From a bacterium (lineage in GTDB: Bacteria; Bacteroidota; Ignavibacteria; SZUA-365), in assembly GCA_020444325.1 (NCBI GenBank), contig JAHLLD010000014.1, positions 105,410-149,436 of the forward strand: DNA of 44,027 bases, written 5' to 3'. The translations under genes and the position numbers were made by a program. The notes beneath the pieces were generated by a model. The model was not told the origin of the DNA. It made no database searches and saw only the letters and a program-made list of their open reading frames with translations. This document shows positions 17,347 to 25,696 of this stretch, in pieces. Position 1 is the stretch's first letter, and the number at the start of each line of letters is the position of its first letter.

Positions 17347-17517
17347 ATTGATGCCATTCGACAGGTGCTCGACATCCTCGTCCTCGTGATGTACTGCCAG
17401 CTCGCGTCCATGCTCCTCCGTACACTCGCAGTGTTCGCCCGCATCGATACGAGACTTATAATGCTGCTGAGGCGATACTGGAAAAGGAGAAAGCATGACC
17501 GTTCAGATAAAGGATAG
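17344..17517 (+). CDS. Possible 57-residue membrane microprotein
   Basis: Open frame of 57 codons with one hydrophobic stretch (residues 8-32, including VLDILVLVMYCQLASMLL) followed by a very basic tail (RRYWKRRKHDR). This is the layout of a small single-pass membrane protein with its tail inside. It overlaps the start of the next gene by 23 bases, suggesting coupling. The ribosome site is weak, and its start lies inside an inverted repeat. It may be only the leader of the next gene. Confidence 0.4.
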   Translation: MIDAIRQVLDILVLVMYCQLASMLLRTLAVFARIDTRLIMLLRRYWKRRKHDRSDKG

Positions 17518-17926
17518 AATCACGTACGGTGACCGCAGCATGCGTCTGATCAGCATCGTCCGCATTCCACACCGAAGACGCCGCATACAGAGAGTTGCGC
17601 TCGGGGAGAAGAGCCTGCTCTGGTCCACCGCCTGCTGGCGGCGCTACATTGCCTTCTGGCAGGTTGAAGACGAAAAGCTATTTCTCACAGGTTTCGATGG
17701 GATATACAGACTCACGGGGGATGGACCCATGTTCGCAGACTGGGTGTCGGGTGAGCTGCGTCTGGCGGGCGGAGATGAGATGGAGTATACGCATGACGAG
17801 CATTACACGCGCTATGAGCATGAGGTCTCCCTGCTGATGGAGGATGGAAGAGTAGCGCGGGTACTCGAGGAAAAGCATTATCCTGAGGATTGGAATTTCG
17901 AGGATGCCGATTCAGATTTGCAATAA
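17495..17926 (+). CDS. Uncharacterised protein in the WYL/ATPase block
   Basis: 143 residues; strong ribosome site AAAAGGAGAAAGC before the ATG. The middle (GYI-like RRYIAFWQVEDEKLFLTGFDGIY ... FADWVSGELRLAGGDEM) resembles a widespread uncharacterised family with the pattern 'W.i.d.kLyL ... AdW.sGeLr...G'. The C-terminus is acidic, with a Glu/Asp-rich end. No signal peptide. It lies between the WYL regulator and the P-loop ATPase, 28 bases before the latter, so an operon is likely. Function unknown. Confidence 0.75.
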   Translation: MTVQIKDRITYGDRSMRLISIVRIPHRRRRIQRVALGEKSLLWSTACWRRYIAFWQVEDEKLFLTGFDGIYRLTGDGPMFADWVSGELRLAGGDEMEYTHDEHYTRYEHEVSLLMEDGRVARVLEEKHYPEDWNFEDADSDLQ

Positions 17927-17954
17927 TTGAATATCTGGCAGCTAGCTTGCATAC

Positions 17955-18659
17955 ATGGAAAGTGCCGCCAGTTACCTGCGATTTGAATCCCTGCTTGTCG
18001 GACACCATCCGCGCATCGCAGCGAACACAAAGCTGCTCTTTCACCGGCATCGCACGCTCATTACCGGCTGGGGCGGCTCGGGGAAAAGCACGCTGGCGCG
18101 ACTGCTGACCGCGCCGCAGACGCCGGATCATGTGCTGCGGCATGTGAAGCGCAACATCAGCATCCCGGAGAGTCTGCAGCAGTGGACGCTGTTCGATACC
18201 GAAACGCTGCAGGATCCGTTTCCGTCGGATATGCTTTCGCTGCTCGATGCCCCTGCGCACGCAGCCCGCTTCAGGGCGCAGCTGGAAATCGAACTGCGGT
18301 CCCTCGAAGAACTGGGACTCCCCTCCCCCACGCGCGAAGCCGTCTCTGCTGCAATACTGTCGGATGCTCCCATGCGCTGTATCCGTCAGCTTGGCCTTTC
18401 CGAACTTGCCGTCGTCGTCTTCACCGTGCACCTCATCGCCAGGCGCATCTGGAACGCGCGCCTGCCCGTCGTCATTGATGATTTGACAGGACTCCTTCCC
18501 CGCAACGAATGCAGTGCCGTCATCCGCTGGCTCACGCGCCATCACCAGGTCAGCCACCTCGTCGTCTTCGAACTTCCTCAAATGGAAGGCGATTTGCGGC
18601 AGGATTACACTCTCCGTTTCCATGAAAACCGCATTCACGCCTTCCGCGTCCGCCGGTGA
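17955..18659 (+). CDS. Small P-loop ATPase, SMC/RecF-like half
   Basis: 234 residues. Walker A GWGGSGKST near residues 38-46, after HHPRIAANTKLLFHRHRTLIT, the usual lead-in of RecF/SMC-type ATPases. Walker B-like LPVVIDDLTGLL near 170, then SHLVVFELPQMEG as a sensor strand. No room for a long coiled coil, so it is a compact nucleotide switch rather than a true SMC. The ribosome site is weak. It may work with the large AAA+ protein that follows 110 bases later. Confidence 0.75.
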   Translation: MESAASYLRFESLLVGHHPRIAANTKLLFHRHRTLITGWGGSGKSTLARLLTAPQTPDHVLRHVKRNISIPESLQQWTLFDTETLQDPFPSDMLSLLDAPAHAARFRAQLEIELRSLEELGLPSPTREAVSAAILSDAPMRCIRQLGLSELAVVVFTVHLIARRIWNARLPVVIDDLTGLLPRNECSAVIRWLTRHHQVSHLVVFELPQMEGDLRQDYTLRFHENRIHAFRVRR

Positions 18660-18769
18660 CTCCCCTCTGCAGATAAAAACACAACAAAAATCATCAGTTT
18701 TTCAGTTCGTCATGATCTGACATACTGGCCTTTAACTTGTATGGAAGATCAACGAACAAGAGGAAAGCC

Positions 18770-21070
18770 ATGCAAGAGGACATCACCATACTGGAGACAC
18801 TGGAAGAACTGGCATCTGTGCTGCAAGACGGCAGCCGAAAGCGCATTCGGGAGGAAATGCGGGCAGCCGCGTCTGTGGTGGACCCCGGATGCTCGGAGGA
18901 AGAACTCGCCGCGCTGGCCATTCTCGTTCGGGAAACCCGTCGCGGCAACGAGGTGGTCACCATGCTGCATCTGCGTGCATGTGCAAAGCATGATTACCGC
19001 ATGTCCGTCAGGTGGGACGTGGTGCTGGGCGCTCTCGCAGAAAGGGAGCTGGTGGCGGTGCTGACAGAGGGTGGAGAGACAGAGACTCCCTCCACACAGC
19101 TTCGTTCACTGCTGCGTGAGCGCGCCAGTACCGATTTGCGGGTGGGACTGCGGCTGCGTGATCCATCCTATGATCCTGCCCTCGCGGCAGATGGATACCG
19201 TTCGAACCAGCAGTACCTGCGGGACTGCTTCGACTACATCGAACGCTATGCTGACAGCGTCAAGATTCGTCGTGAACGTCGGCGTATGCGCCATGAAGAA
19301 CCGGAGAAGTCTGACGATCTGGACGGGCGGTATACGCTGCTCCGCCGTCGCGCAGCAGAGTCGGACCCTCTTCCACCGCTCGAACGCCTGGCGCAGCAGC
19401 TGGAGCTCAGCCGCCTGGAATGGACCTTCATCCTTTACACGCTGGCCGCAGAACTTGAAAGCGACACTCCCGAAGTGCGCGATCTTGTTACGCTCGGGGG
19501 GAACGGCATTCTCGAGCGCTTTGAAACGCGGCAGTATTTTGAAGACGGTGGTACCCTTGTCTCGGCTGGCATCCTCGAACTGCATGGCGACTTTCCCACT
19601 CCGCAGCTGGATGTCAGTCTCAACGACGACATCAGCCGCTGGCTGCTGAGCGATGGCGACATGCCTGACATCGCAGGTGGTGGAAGCAAGGACGAACCCA
19701 CTCCCTTCGCGAGCAATGAAGAATACGTCACCGGCTGGATGAATGTGGTTCGAGTGCTGATCGGGGACAATGAAAACATGCCCTTGCACATGCGTCGCCG
19801 ACGCCGGCGCAACGGAAGCGGCATTCCTGCCACCGAGCACCCCGCCTTTTCCTCCTTCGCGCGCCGCGTGCGCTGCACGGAAGCCTGCTATCCACTCGAG
19901 CAGATGTCCCGCGATGCCGGACTCGACACCAACGAGCGCATCCTCCTCGCCATCGGTGTGTACATGGCACTGCGGGATGGTGCATTCGACCTTTCAAACG
20001 CCACGGCCCTGCTGGCGGGAGGAAATCTCTTCGAGCGTCTCCGCATGAAGCAGTATTTCGCGGAGGATGCTCCACTCCTGCGGGAAGGATTGATTGAAAT
20101 CGAAGAGGGCTTCATGGCAAGCCGGGATTTCACCGTGCCGCAGGACGTTCTCCATCGCATCATTGCAGACGAAAGTGTAACCGGGAAGGATACGGTCGAG
20201 AAGGTGGGAATGAGCTTTTTTGAACGCCGCACACCGGGACATACACTTTCGGAAGCAGTTTTGCCTTCAGATCTGGTGGACAATCTCGGTGATGCCCTCG
20301 GCGCAGTTTCGGGAGAGCTGCAGAGCCTGCTGCGCAGCTGGGGTGTGGAGAGTATTACGGCAGGACGTCAGCATGGCTCCCTGCTCATGCTGTTCAGCGG
20401 TCCGGCAGGAACGGGAAAAACCTTCACCGCCGAAGCCTTCGCAGGTGCGCTCGGGCGAGAACTGTTCATCACAGACGCCGGGAAACTTCTGTCATCCTGG
20501 TACGGCCGCAGCGAGCGCAACATGCAGCAGATGTTCCGCCACTACGCCCGGCATGCAAAGAAAGCAGACAAAGCCCCCGTGCTTCTGCTCAACGAATGCG
20601 ATCAGCTGCTCATGACACGTTCCGCGGAAAGCTCCCGCTCCACTGACCAGACTGAGCACAGGCTGCAAAACATCCTGCTGGAGGAACTCGAGCGCTTCCC
20701 CGGCATACTCATCGCCACCACGAATCTGGTTGAAACAATGGACGACGCCTTCAGCCGTCGTTTCGATTACAAACTCGTGTTCCCGATGCCGGACAGAGGC
20801 ACGAGGCTTGCCCTCTGGCTAACGCATATTCCTGCAGGTGTACCACTCAGTGATGACCTCAACCTGCCTGCATTAGCGCTGCGCTTTGCATTCAGCGGAG
20901 GACAGATCGCCGTGGCCGCCGCCAACGCCCTCCGAATCGCGGCGCGCCGGGGAGACTGCCTGATGCAGTCCGACCTCCTCCACGCCTGTCAGCTCGAAGA
21001 GGAAGGAAGATTCGACCGAACACCCGGCAGCGGGTCGCACCTCGGTTTTCACGCAGACAATCTCAACTGA
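18770..21070 (+). CDS. Large AAA+ ATPase with duplicated N-terminal module
   Basis: 766 residues; ATG preceded by AGAGGAAAGCC, preferred over the frame start at 18737. Only the C-terminal 230 residues are the AAA+ core: Walker A GPAGTGKT near 544, Walker B LLLNECDQLL near 603 (Asn-Glu in place of Asp-Glu, common in this subgroup), sensor IATTNL, and arginine finger AFSRRFDYK. The long N-terminal part holds two related segments of about 57 residues (near 238 and 409) sharing 'G.ILERF.T.QYFED...L...GILEL'-type text, probably winged helices for partner or nucleic acid binding. A protein-remodelling or unfolding role is likely. It is followed 19 bases later by a small partner gene. Confidence 0.85.
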   Translation: MQEDITILETLEELASVLQDGSRKRIREEMRAAASVVDPGCSEEELAALAILVRETRRGNEVVTMLHLRACAKHDYRMSVRWDVVLGALAERELVAVLTEGGETETPSTQLRSLLRERASTDLRVGLRLRDPSYDPALAADGYRSNQQYLRDCFDYIERYADSVKIRRERRRMRHEEPEKSDDLDGRYTLLRRRAAESDPLPPLERLAQQLELSRLEWTFILYTLAAELESDTPEVRDLVTLGGNGILERFETRQYFEDGGTLVSAGILELHGDFPTPQLDVSLNDDISRWLLSDGDMPDIAGGGSKDEPTPFASNEEYVTGWMNVVRVLIGDNENMPLHMRRRRRRNGSGIPATEHPAFSSFARRVRCTEACYPLEQMSRDAGLDTNERILLAIGVYMALRDGAFDLSNATALLAGGNLFERLRMKQYFAEDAPLLREGLIEIEEGFMASRDFTVPQDVLHRIIADESVTGKDTVEKVGMSFFERRTPGHTLSEAVLPSDLVDNLGDALGAVSGELQSLLRSWGVESITAGRQHGSLLMLFSGPAGTGKTFTAEAFAGALGRELFITDAGKLLSSWYGRSERNMQQMFRHYARHAKKADKAPVLLLNECDQLLMTRSAESSRSTDQTEHRLQNILLEELERFPGILIATTNLVETMDDAFSRRFDYKLVFPMPDRGTRLALWLTHIPAGVPLSDDLNLPALALRFAFSGGQIAVAAANALRIAARRGDCLMQSDLLHACQLEEEGRFDRTPGSGSHLGFHADNLN

Positions 21071-21089
21071 TAAAACGAAAGGAGTCATC

Positions 21090-21500
21090 ATGGAACAGCA
21101 GGAAATTCTCCGCGAACATCTCGAAGATCATGCTACCGCGTATATCGATCCGCGTACCACGCTGCTGAGCGGCAGCTACGAAAACATCCGGGAAATCCTG
21201 GAAGAAGATCTTGACGACAGAACGATCGACGTGTTTGCCATGATCGCGCGCCTCAGCAACTACGGCGAGCGCCGTGTGATTGGAAGCGAGATTTTCACGA
21301 ACGAGAACCTGGAGGGTATTGGAGATACCGTGATCGCCAATGCGCTGACAACGCTTTCAGGACTGAATCTGATCGATGTCCATCTCGGTAACGGCGAAGC
21401 TTTGAGCGCACCGGCCGCGTACGAATTTTTCCAGAGAATGCCTGTCACCCCCGCATTCTGGAATGTCGGTCTGCCCGAGGTGATACGATTATTTCCGTGA
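21090..21500 (+). CDS. Small partner of the AAA+ ATPase, uncharacterised
   Basis: 136 residues; ATG after AAAGGAGTCATC, 19 bases from the end of the AAA+ gene, so clearly the same operon. An acidic, helical N-terminus (EILREHLEDHAT) is followed by a segment (FTNENLEGIGDTVIANALTTLSGLNLIDV) that looks like a winged-helix or adaptor domain. No known family recognised. Its 3' end overlaps the converging DprA-like gene by 12 bases. Confidence 0.75.
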   Translation: MEQQEILREHLEDHATAYIDPRTTLLSGSYENIREILEEDLDDRTIDVFAMIARLSNYGERRVIGSEIFTNENLEGIGDTVIANALTTLSGLNLIDVHLGNGEALSAPAAYEFFQRMPVTPAFWNVGLPEVIRLFP

Positions 21501-22202
21501 CGAGAGGTTACGCCACTTCCCGGACAAGGCTTCATCCATCGAATGCAGCAGTTCATCCTTCTGCTGCGTTCGATAGACCCAGCTTCCAGGTTCACTGACG
21601 ATGCGTGAAATGCCCGAAGCGTAGGCAGGGGTGGAATGCTGTTCGAGTTCTTCGGGATGAATACAGAACACCGGTCGTCCACACTCTCGCGCGTAGCGAA
21701 GCGTGTGGACAGAGCCCCCTTGACCGTCCGTTTCAATAATGAATATAGCAGATGCCAGCGCAGTGATGATTCTGTTTCTGCGTATCAGATGCCGCGCAGC
21801 ATAGACCGTACCCGGCGGATTTTCAGAGATCAGGAGTCCGCCCGTCGACAGAATTTCCTCTGCCAGCGGAGCATTCGCTGCCGGCTGTACCCTGCGGATA
21901 TCGTAAAGGACAGCCACGGTTTGTCCCTCGGCCTCGAGCGCCCCCTGATGCGCGGCCGTATCAATCCCGAGAGCGAGTCCGCTGACGACATTGTATCCGT
22001 GAGCAGTGAGAAAGGACGCCAGCTCCCTCGCACTTTGCGCGCCAAAGTCCGTGCATTGACGCTTCCCGACAATGGCAATCAGCGGACGGGCTGACAGAGC
22101 CGAGACATCACCCCGGCAATACAGCTTCTCCGGCATGTCCTTCAAATCGGAGAGCCGACTTGGAAACGTCTCGTCTCCGGCAGATATGGTCACATGCTGC
22201 AT
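21489..22202 (-). CDS. Short DprA/Smf-like protein
   Basis: 237 residues from the ATG at 22202. The Rossmann-like DprA core is well preserved: IAIVGKRQCTDFGAQSARELA, then VVSGLALGIDTAAHQGAL near residue 77, ISENPPGT, and RNRIITALASAIFIIET...GGSVHTLRYA. DprA loads RecA onto incoming single-stranded DNA in natural transformation. This one is shorter than the usual 290-370 residues: it lacks the N-terminal SAM-type and C-terminal winged-helix domains, so it is either a minimal form or one of the DprA-like proteins found beside defence genes. It diverges from the HAD-like gene with 80 bases between. Confidence 0.8.
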   Translation of the reverse strand: MQHVTISAGDETFPSRLSDLKDMPEKLYCRGDVSALSARPLIAIVGKRQCTDFGAQSARELASFLTAHGYNVVSGLALGIDTAAHQGALEAEGQTVAVLYDIRRVQPAANAPLAEEILSTGGLLISENPPGTVYAARHLIRRNRIITALASAIFIIETDGQGGSVHTLRYARECGRPVFCIHPEELEQHSTPAYASGISRIVSEPGSWVYRTQQKDELLHSMDEALSGKWRNLSSRK

Positions 22203-22282
22203 TGATCCAGGGTCCAGGGATGTGAGCAGGAAAACCGTGCCAAAAAGCAATGAAACGTCATAACATAAGGAGGTATGAAGCC

Positions 22283-22696
22283 ATGGACAAGAAACAGCGC
22301 ATGATCGTGGGGCTCGACATCGACGGCACAATCACCGCCGCCCCCGAATTCTTCCGCATGCTCTCCGAAGCCGTATACCGGGAAGGCGGTAAAGTCATCA
22401 TCGTTTCCGCGCGCTCTAATACCGCCCTCACCCGCACCGAAACCCAGGCCGAAATGCGTCTACTCGGCATCCGCTACTCCAAGCTCATCCTCCTCCCCGA
22501 AGGCGCTGCCATGCTCGGCGATCCCCCACCCGAACTCAGCTACCTCGAACGCTACCTCTGGCAGAAGGTACACATCTGCGAGGCGGAGGGGGTGCAGGTA
22601 TTTTTTGATGATGATGATACGGTGCTGGATTTGTTTTCACGATATGCCGAACAAATTCAAGTTTTCCACGCGCTAAAGCCGTTTCGATTACCGTGA
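22283..22696 (+). CDS. HAD-superfamily hydrolase-like protein
   Basis: 137 residues from the ATG at 22283, with AAGGAGG 11 bases upstream. Motif I GLDIDGTIT at residue 9 has both catalytic Asp residues, KVIIVSARS serves as motif II, and VFFDDDDTVLDL near 115 is motif IV with extra Asp residues. The protein lacks a sizeable cap domain, so it is a small phosphatase acting on a large or accessible substrate. Substrate unknown. Confidence 0.8.
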   Translation: MDKKQRMIVGLDIDGTITAAPEFFRMLSEAVYREGGKVIIVSARSNTALTRTETQAEMRLLGIRYSKLILLPEGAAMLGDPPPELSYLERYLWQKVHICEAEGVQVFFDDDDTVLDLFSRYAEQIQVFHALKPFRLP

Positions 22697-22846
22697 ACTG
22701 TATTCGAAAGCCAGAAGAAATTGCCAGATTGGCACCATCACAAGGTCGTAATCTTCACTTTATCGCTCAGACAGAATATGTAGTCCCGTCAAAGATTTAT
22801 TTCAGTTCGGGTAATCGCATACATTAATTCATCAACATCTTTCATA

Positions 22847-23923
22847 CTACACAAAGCTATTTAAGTCAATAGATTCCATCTGCTTTCTAATGTGCCTTAC
22901 CCTTCTCGTGTCGCTCATCTTGTGGATCGGTGATGTATATTTAGTACGAGCCAAAAGAACATCGGACAACTCTTTTGTCCAATTCGACATACTCATTTGG
23001 ATAATCTCCCCTTCGATCTCTCGAGCGATATCCACGATACGACTTTTCTCGCCAATTCTGTCGACCAATATGATTGTTACCATGGAGTGGTTTTCATCTC
23101 CCCTCTCCATATATCGTTCAAATCTTGACACCTTATCCAATGATATTTCCGGATTTCCAGCCCCGATGAAACCAATATCAAATCTTACACCGAGTCCCGG
23201 TTTAACGAGTACTGTTGCATCACTCTCGCGTTTATCCTCACGCTGAGAAAGCCAAAACACACCCTTTACCTTCGTAGTATCGTCTACGTCGACTTTTTCA
23301 AATCCGAGTACTGTTAGGGCAGAGCCCAACACGAGTTTCTCAAAAAGCTTTCCATATAACGATTTCTCAGATCCACGAATCGAGAGCGTCTGAGCCCCAA
23401 TTGCCATAAATAACTGAAGTACATCTCTCCAATTTACATTGTAAGTCGCGTCCTGAATTTCTATTCTTCCCTCAAGCTCACCATACAGCTTGCTACTATC
23501 GTTTGCTGACTCTACTATCGATTTCTCCAATGTCTCGAGATAGCCTTTCAACTCATCTTCATTACTGCGAAGTACATTTTGAATGCTCTTATTAGTCAGT
23601 CCTACTAACCAATGGAGATACTGCTTCTCTTCTATTGACATTTTTTTTTGCTTCAATTCACCCGCGATGATCGAAGACATATTATCTGTGAAGTCCTTAA
23701 TAGATGCGCTTGATTTTAAGTATGTTACCAGCATCGCAGCATTAGACAAAGCAAGTCTTCGTCGAGTCAAGTTTTCTGTTAACGAGCGGACGTTTGTACC
23801 TGCTAATACATCGCATACGACATCTCTTATTGCATCTTGACCAAGCTTGTCGACAACTTGCTTTCCAGAATACTTAACCAGAGATTTACCTGTTTCAGGG
23901 ATATTCATTGTGATTCGTTTCAT
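22847..23923 (-). CDS. Type II restriction endonuclease, CfrBI-like
   Basis: 358 residues, directly after the DNA methyltransferase (7 bases between stop and start). The candidate PD-(D/E)XK centre is RFDIGFIGAGNPEISLDK near residue 255, giving D, then E-x-S-x-D-K. The segment FEKLVLGSALTVLGF before it is the usual first core helix. The overall sequence recalls the CfrBI family, whose partner methylates cytosine at N4; this subfamily call is from memory and moderate. The site cleaved is not predictable here. The gene is strongly AT-rich compared with neighbours, a sign of transfer. Confidence 0.7.
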   Translation of the reverse strand: MKRITMNIPETGKSLVKYSGKQVVDKLGQDAIRDVVCDVLAGTNVRSLTENLTRRRLALSNAAMLVTYLKSSASIKDFTDNMSSIIAGELKQKKMSIEEKQYLHWLVGLTNKSIQNVLRSNEDELKGYLETLEKSIVESANDSSKLYGELEGRIEIQDATYNVNWRDVLQLFMAIGAQTLSIRGSEKSLYGKLFEKLVLGSALTVLGFEKVDVDDTTKVKGVFWLSQREDKRESDATVLVKPGLGVRFDIGFIGAGNPEISLDKVSRFERYMERGDENHSMVTIILVDRIGEKSRIVDIAREIEGEIIQMSMSNWTKELSDVLLARTKYTSPIHKMSDTRRVRHIRKQMESIDLNSFV

Positions 23924-23930
23924 GCCTATC

Positions 23931-25109
23931 TCACTTAAAACCTGTTTGTATACTTCTTGGGATCTCGGTGTTCACCCAGGTAATCTCATCAGGATCGCCC
24001 AAGTACCAATTACATAGATCACGTTTAATGAATTCCACATAATCCGGATTCACCTCATAATGGACAAATCGTCTCCCATTTTTATGTGCGACGCGTGACG
24101 TCGTTCCGATCCCTCCGAATGGGTCTAGGACTACATCATTGATAAAACTATAATATCGAATTACATTTTGAGCTAGCTGGTCGGGGAAGACTGCTGGGTG
24201 TTTTTTTGAAAACGCGGGATGGATTTTCCAGATGTTTGTTTTTTGGTAGCCATCCCCAATCTTCGACTGTTCAACTATCGATTTGTCGGGGTGCTTTCGA
24301 ATATGCCAATCAATAAGTTTACTCGTTTTTTTTCTATATACCAGCACATACTCAGTGACTGGCACAGGTTTATACTGCATAGGATTTCTATCCGCTGCGA
24401 ATCTTCTGCCCCTACCTGTAGCCCACCCTGCGCCCTCAGGTTTCACCCATATGATATCATCGATAAAATCGAATCCTTCCTCTATGAGTATTCGATGAAA
24501 ATCAAAAGGAACAGCTATTCTTTTTGATGCTTCATTTCTGCTTGCTCTGCGAATCAGAACTGGTGATACATTGACAACGATCATCCTTCCTTCTTGCAGA
24601 ACTCGATGGCACTGATGGAAGATTCTCTGCATTTTATTTAGGTACGCGTCGTATTCTAAGTAGTCAGCGTATTCAGGACGCGCATTAAAATATGGTGGGC
24701 TCGTAAAGACTAAATCAACAGATTCTGCTGGTGTCTCAAGGAGTAGTTCCTCCGAATCACCTAGACCAATCGTATTTCTGAGGCTGGATATTTTGGGCCT
24801 CTGATTTACGTCACTTACCCTCTTCTTCCTATGCCCCGGCCTTTTCAACAATCTTGCTTCCAACTGATCCTTTGTCGTAGACTTTTTACCTACGACTAAA
24901 CTGCTGCGTGCATCAATAACTATTTCGCCTATTCGTTCTCCATTTTCTGCTAGAATTGGAACTCTCCAGTAGTGATATCTGTCGTCGATTTCCGGCAAGC
25001 CAAACTTCGTAACCTTCTGAAGCTCATACTCTTTGAGCAACCTGGAAGCAATTGTTTTTGCTTCCTTTGTAGTATTGACTCGGTAATTTGCCCTACTGTT
25101 TTGTCCCAA
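23931..25109 (-). CDS. DNA methyltransferase, N4-cytosine/N6-adenine type
   Basis: 392 residues from a TTG start with GAGG 6 bases upstream. Catalytic motif IV is TSPPYFN near residue 140; S-P-P-Y is the form common in N4-cytosine enzymes. Motif I, the AdoMet site, comes later as VLDPFGGIGTTS near 331, so the order is IV then I (beta class). The N-terminal 100 residues (HYWRVPILAENGERIGEIVIDA) may be a target-recognition or regulatory addition. It protects the host from the endonuclease made by the next gene. Being first in the operon fits safe establishment of a restriction-modification set. Confidence 0.88.
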   Translation of the reverse strand: MGQNSRANYRVNTTKEAKTIASRLLKEYELQKVTKFGLPEIDDRYHYWRVPILAENGERIGEIVIDARSSLVVGKKSTTKDQLEARLLKRPGHRKKRVSDVNQRPKISSLRNTIGLGDSEELLLETPAESVDLVFTSPPYFNARPEYADYLEYDAYLNKMQRIFHQCHRVLQEGRMIVVNVSPVLIRRASRNEASKRIAVPFDFHRILIEEGFDFIDDIIWVKPEGAGWATGRGRRFAADRNPMQYKPVPVTEYVLVYRKKTSKLIDWHIRKHPDKSIVEQSKIGDGYQKTNIWKIHPAFSKKHPAVFPDQLAQNVIRYYSFINDVVLDPFGGIGTTSRVAHKNGRRFVHYEVNPDYVEFIKRDLCNWYLGDPDEITWVNTEIPRSIQTGFK

Positions 25110-25138
25110 ATCGAACCTCTAGGATAAATAAATTCATC

Positions 25139-25348
25139 TCACAATCCGAAGGAATCCTCTGGTACAAATATCGCTGTGATTACTTCCGACGTCTTCTGAT
25201 TGTCCCTGAGCTTATGCAATCGAACTATCCAACCTCCCGGTACCCTCAGGACAGTCGTAAATCCGTACTCATCAGTCACTAATACTCGTGAATGCCCAAG
25301 TGGGATAGAATCAAAATCGAATGAACCATCAACTTCGGCTGTGCTCAT
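25139..25348 (-). CDS. Small uncharacterised protein ahead of the methyltransferase
   Basis: 69 residues; ATG after ACGGAGTGTGT. Beta-rich text (SRVLVTDEYGFTTVLRVPGGWIVRL) without a helix-turn-helix, so it is not a typical controller protein. It ends 29 bases before the methyltransferase start and is probably in the same operon. A similar 'VPGGWIVR' core occurs in short DUF-type accessory proteins; function unknown. Confidence 0.6.
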   Translation of the reverse strand: MSTAEVDGSFDFDSIPLGHSRVLVTDEYGFTTVLRVPGGWIVRLHKLRDNQKTSEVITAIFVPEDSFGL

Positions 25349-25446
25349 ACATCACACTCCGTGGTAATTATGCCTTGAAGATACGTACGTCTGATGTATT
25401 CCGCAAAAAATGATAATCCGACCTGCCGTTCGTATAGTCACACCCG

Positions 25447-25476
25447 TTGCAAGAGTTTGTTTCACAGGGGTATAAA
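25447..25476 (+). promoter_or_regulatory. Sigma-70-like promoter
   Basis: TTGCAA, 18 bases, TATAAA (followed by AT) on the plus strand, pointing at three tandem hairpins and at no protein gene. The predicted start is at about the first hairpin. Promoter rules in this lineage may differ, so moderate to low confidence. Confidence 0.4.
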
Positions 25477-25480
25477 ATAC

Positions 25481-25573
25481 GGAGCGTCACAGCAATGTCT
25501 TGTAACGCTCCGCTGAAGCGGGCGAGAGGCCCGCTCAAAAAGCTAGGAGGCGTGAAGATATTCTTCACGCTAG
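25481..25573 (+). ncRNA. Three tandem hairpins, possible small structured RNA
   Basis: Stem 1: GGAGCGTCACA with TGTAACGCTCC (25481-25511, one G-U pair). Stem 2: AGCGGGC with GCCCGCT (25517-25535). Stem 3: GCGTGAAGA with TCTTCACGC (25550-25570), possibly closed by CTA/TAG. They follow one another with 5- to 14-base gaps in an otherwise gene-free 350-base gap between the restriction-modification and McrBC sets. A promoter-like sequence lies just before. On the minus strand they could instead end the McrBC transcript: stem 3 is followed by CTTTTT and stem 1 by GTATTTTA. Confidence 0.35.
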
Positions 25574-25696
25574 ATGTAATCTACTTTACCCGTCCTTCAA
25601 TGTCAACCGGTGTTATGGCTCAGTGAAATGTTATGGTAAAAACTCGTTAGAACCGTCCGGCTAGGATGTGCATCTTCACATTATCAACACTCGCAC

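Noticed and set aside
17712-18638. 308-codon minus-strand frame
   Set aside because: Antisense to the P-loop ATPase gene with Walker motifs; Arg/Pro/His-rich text typical of a shadow frame.
25481-25573. Retron-type RNA
   Set aside because: No reverse transcriptase gene nearby, and the stems lack the long msd arm; kept only as possible structured RNA.
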